A stretch of DNA of 64,000 nt from Apostichopus japonicus (GCF_037975245.1 NC_092576.1:14991111-15055110), one strand, 5' to 3'; shown: positions 22,867 through 33,537, counted from the stretch's first letter. The notes: generated from the letters alone by a model not told the origin. A program made the numbers and translations.

Positions 22867-25777
22867 TTAAGACGTGAACCATATTACATTGTTAAACCAA
22901 TCAATATTTACATTAGAAGATTCATTTCTTTGGCACCCGGACCTTCTCCATTCCTTCTGGCTACAACTGATTAAGCCCCAGCAAATAGTAAATGGCATAG
23001 AATATATATGAAATTTACCTTTAAAGCGATTGTACGTTAGAGGCTTACCCTCGTTGACAAAAAGATCAATTACGACCTTTATATATGTATTAAACAAATG
23101 ATCATACATTAGAGTACTGTTGATAATACGAATGAAGGAGTTGTTCCAGATTATTTGGTATCCAAAACTTTCCTTCGGAGGTTAAAGGACCAGCCACAAA
23201 CAATTTGCTTCACAAATTACTTTCTTTATGTTGATTACACCGTTCTTAGGATTCTTGCCGTAAGAGTTCAAGTGAATATCGAAAAAGAAAACCTTCCATG
23301 GGCCTTTATTATCATTGCAATATGTTCTAATCCATGTAGACTTTAACAGTTCATAAAGCTATGGACGTGGGTAATCTTAAGCCATCCGTCGCTAATCTAA
23401 TCAATAACAACTGAACTTTTAATTTGTTCGTGATTATCCGACCAAGTAAAGTCAAAGATGGCTTTTTCTAATAACCTCTCTAGGAGGATTTGGCAAAACT
23501 AGAAAGAGAAATAATATTTGGGACAGAGCAAAAGTCTTGCCAATTACATTACGAGCCAATTACATTACGAACCGTATAAGCGACTATACATTAAGGCAAC
23601 TTTTAAGTCTGGAGAGCTTCGGCACGTAGTTTAAGCGAAACAAGTCATTTCCATCGCATTAATTTATAGACCGGACGCAAGTTCCAGTCTGTTGAAGGGA
23701 TAGGCATAGTTTTGTCAATAGATTCTTTGCTACCATCAAGGGAAAACGTAGTATCGTCGGCTTATAGCATAATTGTTACTTCTCTTTTGTTAATAGTGGT
23801 ACCTTTAATGATATTATTATTCTAAATCCTAAAAAGCTAACATCTCAACAACTAGAATAAACAAGTACGGACTTACTGGGCAGCCTTGCCTGAACCCTCT
23901 TTGAACAGTGAAGAAACCTGCAGAGTGACCATTATTGCAAATACAGGCAGTACTATTATTGTTTAAGACTTTAACTTACTTGTTATAGCTACCGTTAAGC
24001 TGGAAGTTGGAGATTGTGCTGTCAATAAAGTTTCATTTCAGTTTATCAAATGTTTTTTTTTTCTTCAAATTCAACTAGAAATGAAAAAACAGGGGTATTA
24101 TGGTGAGAAAATAACCTAAAAGATCTAGATTAAATCTGATATTTTCTCCTCCAAATTTTGGTTGAAGAACACCAGTTTTAATCTAGAGGCAATCGCTTTA
24201 GCACCGATCCTATAGTCGGTGTTTGTGATTGAACGATAATTGTTTAAAGAAGTAAATCCTTTGTTAGTTTTAAGAAAAATGTTACTACGCCTCTAGTTTG
24301 TTCAGAACGAAGCTTGCCTTTTTCGAAACCTGGTTTCAGGGAGTCTTTCACTATTTGTCTTATTAAATGCCAAAAAGTTTATAAAAATTAGCGGAAAGAC
24401 CATCACTTTCGGGAGCTTTAACATTATTTATAGAGCTAATGGCTTTAGGGCATTCATCTAAAAAGAGTTGGTCGTCGACAGATGCCAGATCCTTAACTGG
24501 TGCCTGCTGAATAGAGAGTTCATTAAAACAGTATAAGAAAGCATTCAATGGAACTATATAGGGTCTTTTCATCATTTTTAGTCTCGAGTAGGATATCTTT
24601 CTTATCAGATAGGAGTTAACCATCACCGTTTTGAAGTTTATGAATATAATTTAGGGATTTGTTTCTATTTTCTAAATTAAAGAAATATTTTATATTATCC
24701 CCGTTCTTCCACCGATCTTATTATCGTACCCTCTTGCTTGTAGTTGTAATAAATAAATGAGTTCACTTAGAGAAATTTTAAGATGAGAACGAATTTCCGA
24801 AGACTCCGCTATATACAGCTGTTGCTCAAGAACAGCAGTTCTATCAATAAGCTCGCTTTCTTTGCTGCTACGGTCTTTGGCCCTCAGGTTAGAATACTAA
24901 CTACTGACTGAACGAATTTTAAATTTCAACAATTCCCAACGTTCCGAAGAGTTGTTACCCATATTGTTAGAAAATTCATCATGAATAAGATCGTCGATAA
25001 GGGAGATATAGTAGAGAACTGTTTAGTTTACAATATCGCGGACCTCTACTTGAAGAACCAGTTGCAAAAGTGACACAAATAAAAGAATAGTCTGATTGAA
25101 TACCGGGAGGGAAGATCACGTTAGTTAGTGCATGACAAGTATTTGTATACACTAGGAAATAATCAAGCCTGCAATGAATACCGGGAGTGACATTAAAACT
25201 CCTAGTGAAATTTGTAAGAGGTGGGATTTTTCTCTCCAAATATCAACAAGATCATGAGTGGCCATGAAATCGAAACACTTTTCCCTTGCTTTGAAATTGG
25301 TTCTATGGTTCCATCTTTTTTGTCGAGCTCCAAGTTGAGAACTAAGTTTAAATCCCCAACAAATATAATGTTATCACCCTAAAACCTACTTAAGATAATG
25401 GACGCTTCCGTTAAAAAGCCGTGATTGTCAGTATTAGAGGCATAAATGCATGCCAGCGTAAAAATACGATATGAACTTTAATATCTGCTATTATAAATCT
25501 ACCGAATGTACTACGTTCCTGCTTATAAATATTTAAAGTTAAACTAGGATTAATAAGAAATACAAACTCTACGATTTATAGTAGTCCCTTGCGAGAATAG
25601 ATTAGTTCCACCCCAGTCCATTTTCAAGTATTTCTTATCAGTAAGACAACTGTGTGTTTCTTGTAGGAAAATTTTGTCCGATTTGCGTCCGTAAAGGGCT
25701 GCAAATAGTTGTCTCCGTTGTCTTGCTTGCCTGAGCCCTCTAACATTAAAAGTGATCAACTTTAAATCGGTGGCCAT
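22867..25777 (-). pseudogene. LINE ORF2 remnant (endonuclease-reverse transcriptase)
   Basis: The endonuclease start (25777-25550) reads LKLITFNVRGL and later FLQETH, the metal and catalytic boxes. Its C-terminal half (25239-24979) shows RLDYFLVYTN and SDYSFI, where the expected SDH catalytic box has Tyr for His. Before the RT, 24363-24450 reads INNVKAPESDGLSANFYKLF (family: N-K-S-P-G-x-D-G). RT motifs follow at about 23905-23860 (RQGCPVSPYLFILVVE) and about 23775-23740, where the YADD site reads stop-A-D-D-T-T-F-S-L. The tail at 23109-22930 reads FVNEGKPLTYNRFKGKFHIY. It cannot encode an active enzyme. Confidence 0.85.
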
Positions 25778-26342
25778 TGAATGATAGAAAGAATGTCTGT
25801 AGTAAGTTTGTAGGTCTCAAAATTATAGAACACGCAAGATGAAAAATACGAAAACACGGAGTGTCTGTTGAAAAGTTCAAACGGAGGGTGAAGGGTGAAT
25901 ACATAAGGAATCAATCCAACTTGTAGGAATAGCGAAGCAGCTAAGGAAACGAATCGATGTTGTCACTACTAACAGTTAGAAAAATACGACGCCATATTGT
26001 GGCGCAAACAAGGGCACATTGGTGACTACTGAAAAGGCTCAGGTGGCAATGTTTAACGAGGACATACCTCAGTACAGCAGTAACAGCAAAAGCAAACAAA
26101 CAGGAAACTGTTAACACTTTAATCGAAACTAAGTGATAAACATCGATAAATTTTGAGCCGATCCTTGGGTGGAAGAGGCTTCTACTGTTCAAAATCGAAA
26201 TGCTTTACATTCGCCTATCTCTAGCAGCCTCCGCTAAAACGTAATATGATCCCCTGGTGGGACATCTCATTCACCTTCCTTGTCCATCTTCTTTTGTCTA
26301 GCATTTTGAAAATAAATATATTGTCTTGGTATGAAGACACTT

Positions 26343-26726
26343 TTACCAGCAAGTGACGCCTTTGCCCTTGAACATGTGTGTCATTACGATGACCCTCTCA
26401 GTTTTACAATTTGGGATTCCAGCTTTGGCGAATACATTGGTAGCCATTTTCAAACAATCTTCGTCCTTCTGATACTTTAGTCCAATAATTCGAATATTAT
26501 TGCGGAGTGAAAATCGTTCCTGTTTGTTTTGTAATAATGGCTTGCTCGTCAAACATCTGAATATGCTCTTCATGTGACTCTTTAAATGATGATATTTCTT
26601 CCCGTAAGTAAGCGTTATCAGAGTTATGGAGGGTGCTTGCATCCAAAAGTAGTTTGATTTAGCATCATTACTAGACATCAAAAGGCTTTTGGTTTCGCGG
26701 ATTGTTTTCCTATTAAGAAAACTCAC
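26343..26726 (-). pseudogene. LINE ORF1 remnant (RRM-like nucleic-acid binding protein)
   Basis: A 127-codon open stretch with RFSLRNNIRIIGLKYQKDED and ERVIVMTHMFKGKG. It corresponds to the R-R-N-N-I-R-I-x-G-x-x-E and E-R-A-H-R-x-G motifs of L1-like ORF1 proteins; the A-H-R core is mutated (MTHMF). It precedes ORF2 in the correct order. Confidence 0.75.
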
Positions 26727-26760
26727 AAGTCTAATGTAAACGGTCGTCGGTTGCGAAAGC

Positions 26761-27150
26761 CTGTCCTGCTCAATTCAAATGGTCATACTTAGAACAACTT
26801 CAACTAGGTCATCACAATTAAGCCAACATATTTGTCCCATCAATTCATAGCGATATCCAAGCAGTAGAACCACCTCTGAAAAAAAATTATGCCTGAAGAA
26901 CGGTAGCCATGGGAGAGAGTGCTGTCAGTACATCAAAAATACCGTTGACCGAGTAAATACAGGGATAGATACGATACAATTGGCAGTTGAATCGACTAAA
27001 CAATTTCTAGTGCTTGCACAAGTCGAAGTTAATGCATACTGCTATTGCAATGTCACCTTTGATTGGGTACATACAGCGTTGGCAGATTTAAGTTGAACCC
27101 ACTAAACGACTTAAATGTTATAGAAAGTATTTTACAGTCGTTTGCTGAGA
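26761..27150. other. Unassigned upstream DNA of receptor copy B
   Basis: No gene recognised. A weak repeat pair (ttggcagttgaatcgactaaac at about 26980 and ttggcagatttaagttgaac at about 27080) is present. Confidence 0.4.
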
Positions 27151-27151
27151 G

Positions 27152-27221
27152 ACACCTACGTAGGTGTTGTTTTCATATATGTGGATTATTCCTGATAAAG
27201 TATGACACCAGCATATAAAAG
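27152..27221 (+). promoter_or_regulatory. Candidate core promoter of receptor copy B: palindrome plus TATA box
   Basis: TATAAAAG at 27214-27221 lies 99 bases before the start codon, placing transcription start near 27244-27260 and giving a 5' UTR of about 60-75 nt. Fifty bases upstream is a perfect 16-bp palindrome, ACACCTACGTAGGTGT (27152-27167), made of two inverted AGGTGT half-sites. AGGTGT resembles a T-box factor half-site. An upstream ATG at 27288 opens a 21-codon frame that overlaps the main start out of frame. All of this is sequence inspection only. Confidence 0.5.
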
Positions 27222-27319
27222 AATGCTATTTAAGTCGAAACATAGTATATCCTCTTTCATTCTTGATTAATATAGATTTGGGTTTGGATGAGCTGTGGCA
27301 TCTTCATAATCGGAGCATC

Positions 27320-27380
27320 ATGTTTTTCTCTCACTGCTTGCTGCTTACGTTAATGTTAAATGCATATCCCTCATATTTCG
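27320..27380 (+). CDS. Receptor copy B exon 1: signal peptide
   Basis: ATG at 27320 begins [20 protein letters not shown], a short polar start followed by a hydrophobic Leu-rich core, typical of a secretory signal. The donor TTTCG|GTGAGT is a strong site and leaves phase 1, completed by TG of exon 2 to Val. Confidence 0.75.
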
Positions 27381-28807
27381 GTGAGTATGTTTATTAATTT
27401 AGCCATTTTTAATGGAAAGACTGATAATTTATTAACAATACCTGTTAGCCCTGTTAGAGAATTAAGATTTGGATTTGTAATGCATGGAACGCTCAGCTCT
27501 TTGGTAAAACAGAAGTTACAATAGATAATAGGAATATTATTCATTTAAGTTGAAAAAAACGTTAACACAATTATTAGTATACGTAATAAAGATAACTGTC
27601 ATGAAAACTTCCCCAAACAGCTAAAAATAGCTTAGTCCATGTGGAAGATATCACAGATTTAATGTTTGGTCATACTTAAGACGGAAGACGAGCTATTCAA
27701 AATATGACATCATTATCAAGGCACATGTGCTTCAATTAAAATCATTTTGCTTAATAAATGACTGTTTATTGTGGCTCTTATAATGACAAAATAATGGTGT
27801 TTGTTTCAATATTAACACAATACCTACCACTATGAACATACTACCTTCAAAACATGAAATGAAAAATAATGAAAAGTAAATTTCAAATCCTAGCGTCTCT
27901 ATAACAAATAATATTACAAAATGACAGCCCGAAGTAAAGAATTTTACAGTTAGATATCTCGGAAATGGAGCAAGACATTTTTCTTGTTAGGAGACATTGT
28001 ACATTACCAAGATTTATTTCCCAAAAGCTACATATTATCATCGAGTGTGTTTCAATTTTGAATATATGATGTATACACCAACACTTTAGGAATAAACCTA
28101 TTTGTCCCTCACATGGTAGCTCCATCTTAAATATCTTACAAAAAAAGAAAAGAGAAAAAAGTCAATAACGGCAAACTGTAAATCGTGTGATATTTATTAC
28201 CGTACTTCATTGGACCTATCCTTCTAAAGTGGAGAGTGCTAATATGAACGCTCGAAATTGGTTGTATCGAAACCTCACCGACACAACGGAGTATGTGAAA
28301 TACTTGAGACCTGTGAAAGATTCATACCAAACGGTGGAAGTTGGATTCCGATTTGAGCCGTTTATACATTACTTGGTAATGTACACTTTATATATCTATC
28401 CATCCATCCATCCATCCATCCATCCATCCATCCATCCATCCATCCATCCATCCATCCATCCATCCATCCATCCATCCATCCATCCATCCATCCATCCATC
28501 CATCCATCCATCCATCCATCCATCCATCCATCCATCCATCCATCCATCCATCCATCCATCCATCCATCCATCCATCCATCCATCCATCCATCCATCCATC
28601 CATCCATCCATCCATCCATCCATCCATCCATCCATCCATCCATCCATCCATCCATCCATCCATCCATCCATCCATCCATCCATCCATCCATCCATCCATC
28701 CATCCATCCATCCATCCATCCATCCATCCATCCATCCATCCATCCATCCATCCATCCATCCATCCATATATTTATTTATTTATATATATATAAAGAGAGA
28801 GAGAGGT

Positions 28808-28896
<89 letters not shown>

Positions 28897-29608
28897 TATG
28901 TAAACAGCACACATGTGAAAGTATATCTTGCAACGCGATAAAAAAACCGTACGCTGATAAAGTCCATAGATGTCAATTATCTCATTTGGACCCAGAGGCG
29001 GAATGAGGTATTAGTTTTACCAGCTCAGTGATCCAACCGATGACGGGTTCGGCGGAAAGGGCGTATTAAGTATCGCAAGTGAAACTAGCAATTTTTTATG
29101 ACCAAGAGGAAATCCTCAACTCCAGCACCTAAACCTGTTGGTTCACGGATCCGAGCAGGTAAACTGGGAAACCAATTCGCCTTCGATTGAAGCCAAGAAC
29201 AAATCCCGAACCCTTAATGTAAAATTCAATCAACAAAAACATTGTACAACCAAGGGGGGGAATTTTCTTTGCTTATAATGGAAGCATGAAAACATGATTG
29301 CGAAAATACATGGTGATACATTCATTCTTTGTTAGATCAAGCTGATATCGGTACGATACAATAAACTAATAGTAAACTTAGTGTGATGCTAACACTTAAC
29401 TTGTGATTATAAAATCTTTGAGGTATTTGTGTTGCTTATTTCTTTCAGGAATACTCCAGTCAGGAATTGCAGTTAAGAGGCACCATGGTCATGGTTTGTT
29501 TTCCTTCTTATGTTAAAACTGAGCAAAATTTCTCATGACAGGATCTCCATCTCCATCTCCATATCCATCTCCATCTGCATCTCCATCTATATTTATATAT
29601 ATATATAT

Positions 29609-29692
<84 letters not shown>

Positions 29693-29693
29693 G

Positions 29694-29771
<78 letters not shown>

Positions 29772-32700
29772 TACAGACTTGGTATGACTTTCGCCTTTCG
29801 TGGAATCCTGATGATTACGATGATTTAGACTACATAGAACTTCCCCTCACTGAAATATGGCGACCGGAATTGATTCTGTATGAAAGGTAAGAGACCGATT
29901 GCTTGCTGGTTTTTATTTATATAATGACTGTGTTTTAACATGCGACACACGTTTCATAATTGATCAAGCATATATCAAGGAATTGGAAAGGTTTATATCA
30001 CCCGGTGTCTATCCAAATGTAAAAAGCAATAGTAGGTCAAACATACTTCTTCACTGTCATCCTTTGAGGCTTGACTCAAACTCTTTCACCAAACTTAATT
30101 CATACTTGTTTCTCTAATCTTTTTGAAATACCCTCAAAGGTTATTAAATACTCGCTGACCACAAATCATAATACGTAAACATTTTCCGTCTGTCTCCATT
30201 TCGTTTTATTTTCGAACTTGTGAAATCCTCAAAGCCAAGCATAATCGAAACAGTTCAATTCGTGTACTTTCTCCCAATGCCAACAGACAATTACTAAAAC
30301 GATAAAAAGTTTCTTAACAGGAATAAACAGATACACAGTCCACTTTATCACATCGACCACGTTTGTTCCCGAACAACAATTCTTGGATGCTTATATTATT
30401 GTATCATCAATGTGTTGCCTGTTATTGTTGTTTGTTCTCAGACTATCAAAACATAGCGATGTAAGTTTTCAAACGGAGACCGATATTGTAAAAGTTCATA
30501 ACACTGGTAAAGTAGAGTGGGTTACCATTGCGTCAACGAGAACGTTTTGCTCGATATGCGTGAAGAACTTCCCAAAAGACAAACACACTTGTGACGTTAC
30601 GTTTACAACTTGGCTGCACCAGGATAATGAGGTAAACATTGAACTATCGTTCAAAGCGCAATGAACACAGAGAAAGCAATTTAATTGTAAACAATACATA
30701 AAATTGATTACTAGTTGACTAAAATAAGGTACGGTTGCATAATTCTTCAAGAAATCATGAATATCGTTTTCTGATTTTGCTTTTGCCTTATTGAGTACAA
30801 TTAGTTTTGTTTCATTTGAAACTGTTATGTTTATTTTGCTTCGTGCGGAAGAATATTGATGCAGATATCAATATCAACACTGATGGATCTGATAACTAGA
30901 AACAAATTTGTAAATCTTGTCTCTTAACATACTTTTCCGTCGTTGAGATAAAAGGTTCCAACTTTATTCGAAAACTGTTTTGTCCAATAACTCAAAGCAT
31001 TATCGCTTTTGTACGTTCTAACTGGAGTAGGGGATCAATGTGGTTACACAAACATAATGTGTAGTTCAGTATTGTAGCAATTTGGCTCAGAACGTTGTAA
31101 AACGTCAAAGTTAATATCATACTTACTGATTTTTCTTTTTATTCTTCTTTATTATTTCTCTATTCCCTATTCCCCTATCCCTATCCTTACCCCTATCCTT
31201 ATCCCCATCCCTATCCCTATCCCTATCCCTATCCCTATTCCTATCGCTATCCCTATCCCTATCCATATCCCTATCCATATCCCTATCCCAATCCCTATTC
31301 CTATTCCTATCCCTATCCCTATCCCTATCCCTATCCCTATCCCTATCCCAATCCCTATTCCTATCCCTATCCCTATCCATATCCCTATTCCTATCCCTAT
31401 CCCTATCCCTATCCCTATCCCTATCCCTATCCCAATCCCTATTCCTATCCCTATCCCTATCCATATCCCTCTCCCAATCCCTATCCCTATTCCTATCCCT
31501 ATCCCTATCCCTATCCATATCCCTCTCCCAATCCCAATCCCTATCCCTATCCTTATCCCTATCCCTATCCCTATCGCTATCCCTATTCCTTTTCCAATTC
31601 CTATTCCTATTCTTTTACCCATTGCGATACTTTTCTTAAATGTTGCACTGGAATTAAACAAGTTTCTTTGAATCATCGGACTTATTTTGGTCTTTTACAC
31701 TTTAACTATACAGCAAAAACTACAACTTTTGGGAAAGATGGATCCATGTGAAATTGAGCATCTTACTTGGCGTTTAACATTTACTGGTCTTGGAGGTAAT
31801 GACTCCCTCTACAGATGCCACCAACACCTTCAAAACCAATCATATGTTCGGTATATCGCCAATTTGGAAAGACTTGACACAAAATTTGGCATGTACACCT
31901 TTGTCGCACCAAACATATGTATATCATTGTTGAGTGTGTTTACTATCTGCTTTAAAAGAGGAGACAGCAGCGGACCAGCGTTTGGTATGATGTGCCTTCT
32001 GGCTTTAATCATTCAACTTGGGACACTATACCTAGTAATTCCTGATACTGCTTTATCTAAAGTGGGTAAGTACAGTCCCCCAATGCACCGTTAACGGTTC
32101 CACCTTTATATTATATATTAGAGTATTTTTATTAGAAATATATATCTACAGAATATATTAAGGCATTTCCCCAAAAAGATTAATATTGCTCAAGTTAGAC
32201 GAAAAATCCCAATGTTTGAATCGCCTTTGGGATCAAGCCATTATTTCTGTGGACTAGCATCTGTCATACTACGCTGCATTCGAACATACGATTTAACATA
32301 ATATATGGCTTCAATAAAATGACTACTCTCTAATCAAGTGTGTATATTGAGGTTGAGACATTGAACTCGTTCAACAACTGATAATTTAAAGTATCTACAA
32401 TTCTTCCCAACTTTCATCGTTGGTAGCACTTACCTGAAACTTGATGAATAAATGCTCATTATTAGGTGTGACAAAATGGTATCATAGTGAGTGTGATTAC
32501 CCGTTCGGAGTAAGGGTAAAATAGTTGTATTTTAATGTGTTGTGAAAAAAATAAATTCACCTTTTAAGTCCTCTTAAACCATAAGACCAAGGGACTTGAT
32601 TGTGCGAGTCTGTCATATGATCAAATTTCAGCCAACATAGGTAAAATAGCATTTTGGTCATTACTCGAAAACAAAATGACAAAATATTGGTACCATGGCG

Positions 32701-33355
32701 CCCTTCTAGGATAAATGACTTTTAAGATAGCCCTTTGTTGTCATTGAAATTGTTTCCCTTGTTGGTTTGTCAAGATATATTTTTGATGGTATTTCTCTGA
32801 TTTTTTTTCTCTGTTTTTGAGATCTATTTTGGCTTGTCATTTTTTTTGGCGAGATATACCTTTTGATGTGTCAAAAATATTCCTACTATATAGATAAGAA
32901 AATGGTTGATTCAGTGTGTATGTCAAGAGAAACGCGAAGATATGATATATAAACAGATGTGCCTACAGCAATGTTTTAAGTAACCTTAAATATTGTGTAT
33001 GTTCTTTTTTATGACTTTTTCAGGTAAATCCATTGCGAATTTAACTATTGTAGTAGCTGTGGAAACGGTATTTTCTGTAATAAATATGGGCATAGAAGAT
33101 GACAGTTGCATTGTCTCCAATACGACAAAATTCCGTCTCTTTATCCTCAAGAAGATGCGCAACAGAAAGAAGAACACCAATTCGGACAACCAAGACAACA
33201 ATTCTGAAGGGACCCCACTCGTTAAGAAGAAAAACGGAAGTACATGCACTCAATACGTGATAGAAAACCTATCCATCAAGCAAGTTGTAGCATTTGGCTT
33301 TTTCGTAGCCATAGTTTATATCAACGTTGATATGCTTATAAGTTTGAGCAATTAA
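27320..33355 (+). CDS. Cys-loop ligand-gated ion channel (nicotinic acetylcholine receptor-like), copy B, complete
   Basis: Seven coding exons: 27320-27380, 28230-28375, 29449-29493, 29777-29886, 30442-30631, 31714-32065 and 33024-33355. They total 1236 nt, in frame throughout, 411 residues, within the usual size of the family. The order is signal peptide, ligand-binding ectodomain, M1-M2-M3, a short basic loop and M4. Exons 2, 3 and 4 are 146, 45 and 110 nt, the ancestral nicotinic receptor pattern. Aromatic-box positions seen are loop D Trp (TWYDF), loop A (RPELILYE) and loop B Trp (TTWLHQ). Loop C has one Cys (LYRC), so it is not a classical alpha subunit. The Cys-loop is C-x13-C with FPKD. 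M2 lacks the -1' Glu and 0' Lys. Ligand is unknown; complementary subunits may lie in neighbouring copies. Assembly in the plasma membrane is inferred from the family. Confidence 0.9.
28230..28375 (+). CDS. Receptor copy B exon 2: N-terminal helix and first strands
   Basis: A 146-nt exon after the acceptor ccttctaaag. It encodes [20 protein letters not shown], then [22 protein letters not shown], corresponding to the family's L-x-N-Y-x-x-x-x-R-P-V start. NLT is a potential N-glycosylation site. The donor TTG|GTAATG is phase 0. A long CATC array starts only 21 bases further on. Confidence 0.85.
28397..28767 (+). repeat. Perfect (CATC)n microsatellite in intron 2
   Basis: About 92 uninterrupted tetranucleotide units, which explains the long Ser-Ile-His-Pro and Met-Asp-Gly-Trp open frames. 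The perfect run suggests very recent growth, or a length fixed by assembly. Confidence 0.99.
28796..28893 (+). repeat. (GA)n then (TA)n microsatellite in intron 2
   Basis: A short gagaga run followed by about 43 TA units, just after the CATC array. Confidence 0.97.
28894..29448 (+). other. Remainder of intron 2 of receptor copy B
   Basis: Non-coding, ending in the acceptor gcttatttctttcag. No element recognised. Confidence 0.5.
29449..29493 (+). CDS. Receptor copy B exon 3 (45 nt)
   Basis: The acceptor is ttctttcag and the donor ATG|GTTTGT. It encodes [15 protein letters not shown], aligning with the family's D-E-K-N-Q-x-L-T-T-N-x-W-L-x-x segment. It is only 15 codons and was found from phase and from the conserved 45-nt size. 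Confidence 0.8.
29541..29774 (+). repeat. (ATCTCC)n and (TA)n filling intron 3
   Basis: A short ATCTCC array passes into (TA)n with a few G/C interruptions. It occupies most of the 283-nt intron and reaches the acceptor CAG of exon 4. Confidence 0.97.
29777..29886 (+). CDS. Receptor copy B exon 4: loops D and A
   Basis: A 110-nt exon, [16 protein letters not shown] to [16 protein letters not shown]. It matches the family hallmark W-x-D-x-x-L-x-W-N-P and I-W-x-P-D-x-x-L-Y, with Glu for Asp in RPELIL. The acceptor atatacag lies at the end of a (TA)n tract and lacks a normal polypyrimidine run. The donor AAAG|GTAAGA leaves phase 2. Confidence 0.9.
30442..30631 (+). CDS. Receptor copy B exon 5: Cys-loop
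   Basis: A 190-nt exon, [20 protein letters not shown] to TTWLHQDNE. Cys-loop residues run [16 protein letters not shown], with an extra Cys inside the loop that copy A lacks (Asn). The donor GAG|GTAAAC is phase 0. Reading on stays open for [10 protein letters not shown] before a stop, a stretch conserved in copy A. Confidence 0.85.
31160..31615 (+). repeat. (CCCTAT)n hexamer array in intron 5
   Basis: About 75 hexamers with variants (CCATAT, TTCCTA, CCCAAT). It occupies the same intron position as the 9-bp and hexamer arrays of copy A. The complementary strand, (ATAGGG)n, has GGG runs spaced by 3 nt. It is not the TTAGGG telomere unit. Confidence 0.97.
31714..32065 (+). CDS. Receptor copy B exon 6: loop C, M1, M2
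   Basis: A 352-nt exon with [34 protein letters not shown] (NQS, potential glycosylation), M1 [20 protein letters not shown] and M2 [20 protein letters not shown]. The M2 entry reads [10 protein letters not shown]: no acidic residue at -1' and no basic residue at 0'. The donor GTGG|GTAAGT is phase 1. Confidence 0.9.
32066..33023 (+). other. Intron 6 of receptor copy B
   Basis: A 958-nt intron, closely similar to copy A intron 6. The acceptor is gactttttcag. Confidence 0.75.
33024..33355 (+). CDS. Receptor copy B exon 7: M3, loop, M4, stop
   Basis: M3 [20 protein letters not shown], a basic loop with [15 protein letters not shown] and LVKKKNGS, M4 [20 protein letters not shown], then LISLSN and TAA. 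The cytoplasmic loop is about 60 residues, short for nicotinic subunits. Confidence 0.9.
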
Positions 33356-33483
33356 TAACCATGGTACATGCAATTAAGATAAACCATATGCACCTTCTAG
33401 AAAGCGTGAGAGCTCCAAGGCAACTGTAGACAATCTGTTTAAAAAAACTCAACTTTCTGAAACATTTGCTTTTTTATAATGTA

Positions 33484-33537
33484 ATTAAAAATGAACGAGC
33501 CAACGATGTAGCTTTCTGTTGTGTTGTGTGTTTGATG
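33484..33537 (+). terminator. Likely poly(A) signal of receptor copy B
   Basis: ATTAAA at 33484-33489 with a GT-rich downstream element (ttgtgttgtgtgttt). It lies 129 bases after the stop codon and is conserved with copy A. Confidence 0.5.

Larger units (their letters stand above)
22867..26760 (-). mobile_element. Near full-length, inactive Tx1/L1-like LINE
   Basis: In element order on the minus strand come an ORF1 relic with an RRM-like RNA-binding segment, an apurinic-type endonuclease, a reverse transcriptase, and a post-RT segment (LFVNEGKPLTYNRFKGKF). The order and motifs fit the L1/Tx1 group. Multiple frameshifts and stops interrupt it. The endonuclease catalytic His and the RT catalytic Tyr are both lost. 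The 3' end beyond the post-RT segment is not recognisable, so the boundary near 22867 is approximate. It lies 0.6 kb upstream of receptor copy B. Confidence 0.85.

Noticed and set aside
28187-28903. Ser-Ile-His-Pro and Met-Asp-Gly-Trp repeat proteins
   Set aside because: Microsatellite translations. Only the first part of the + frame is real coding sequence (exon 2, ending at 28375).
31160-31615. Interstitial telomere sequence
   Set aside because: The unit is CCCTAT (ATAGGG), not CCCTAA (TTAGGG); it is an intronic hexamer satellite.
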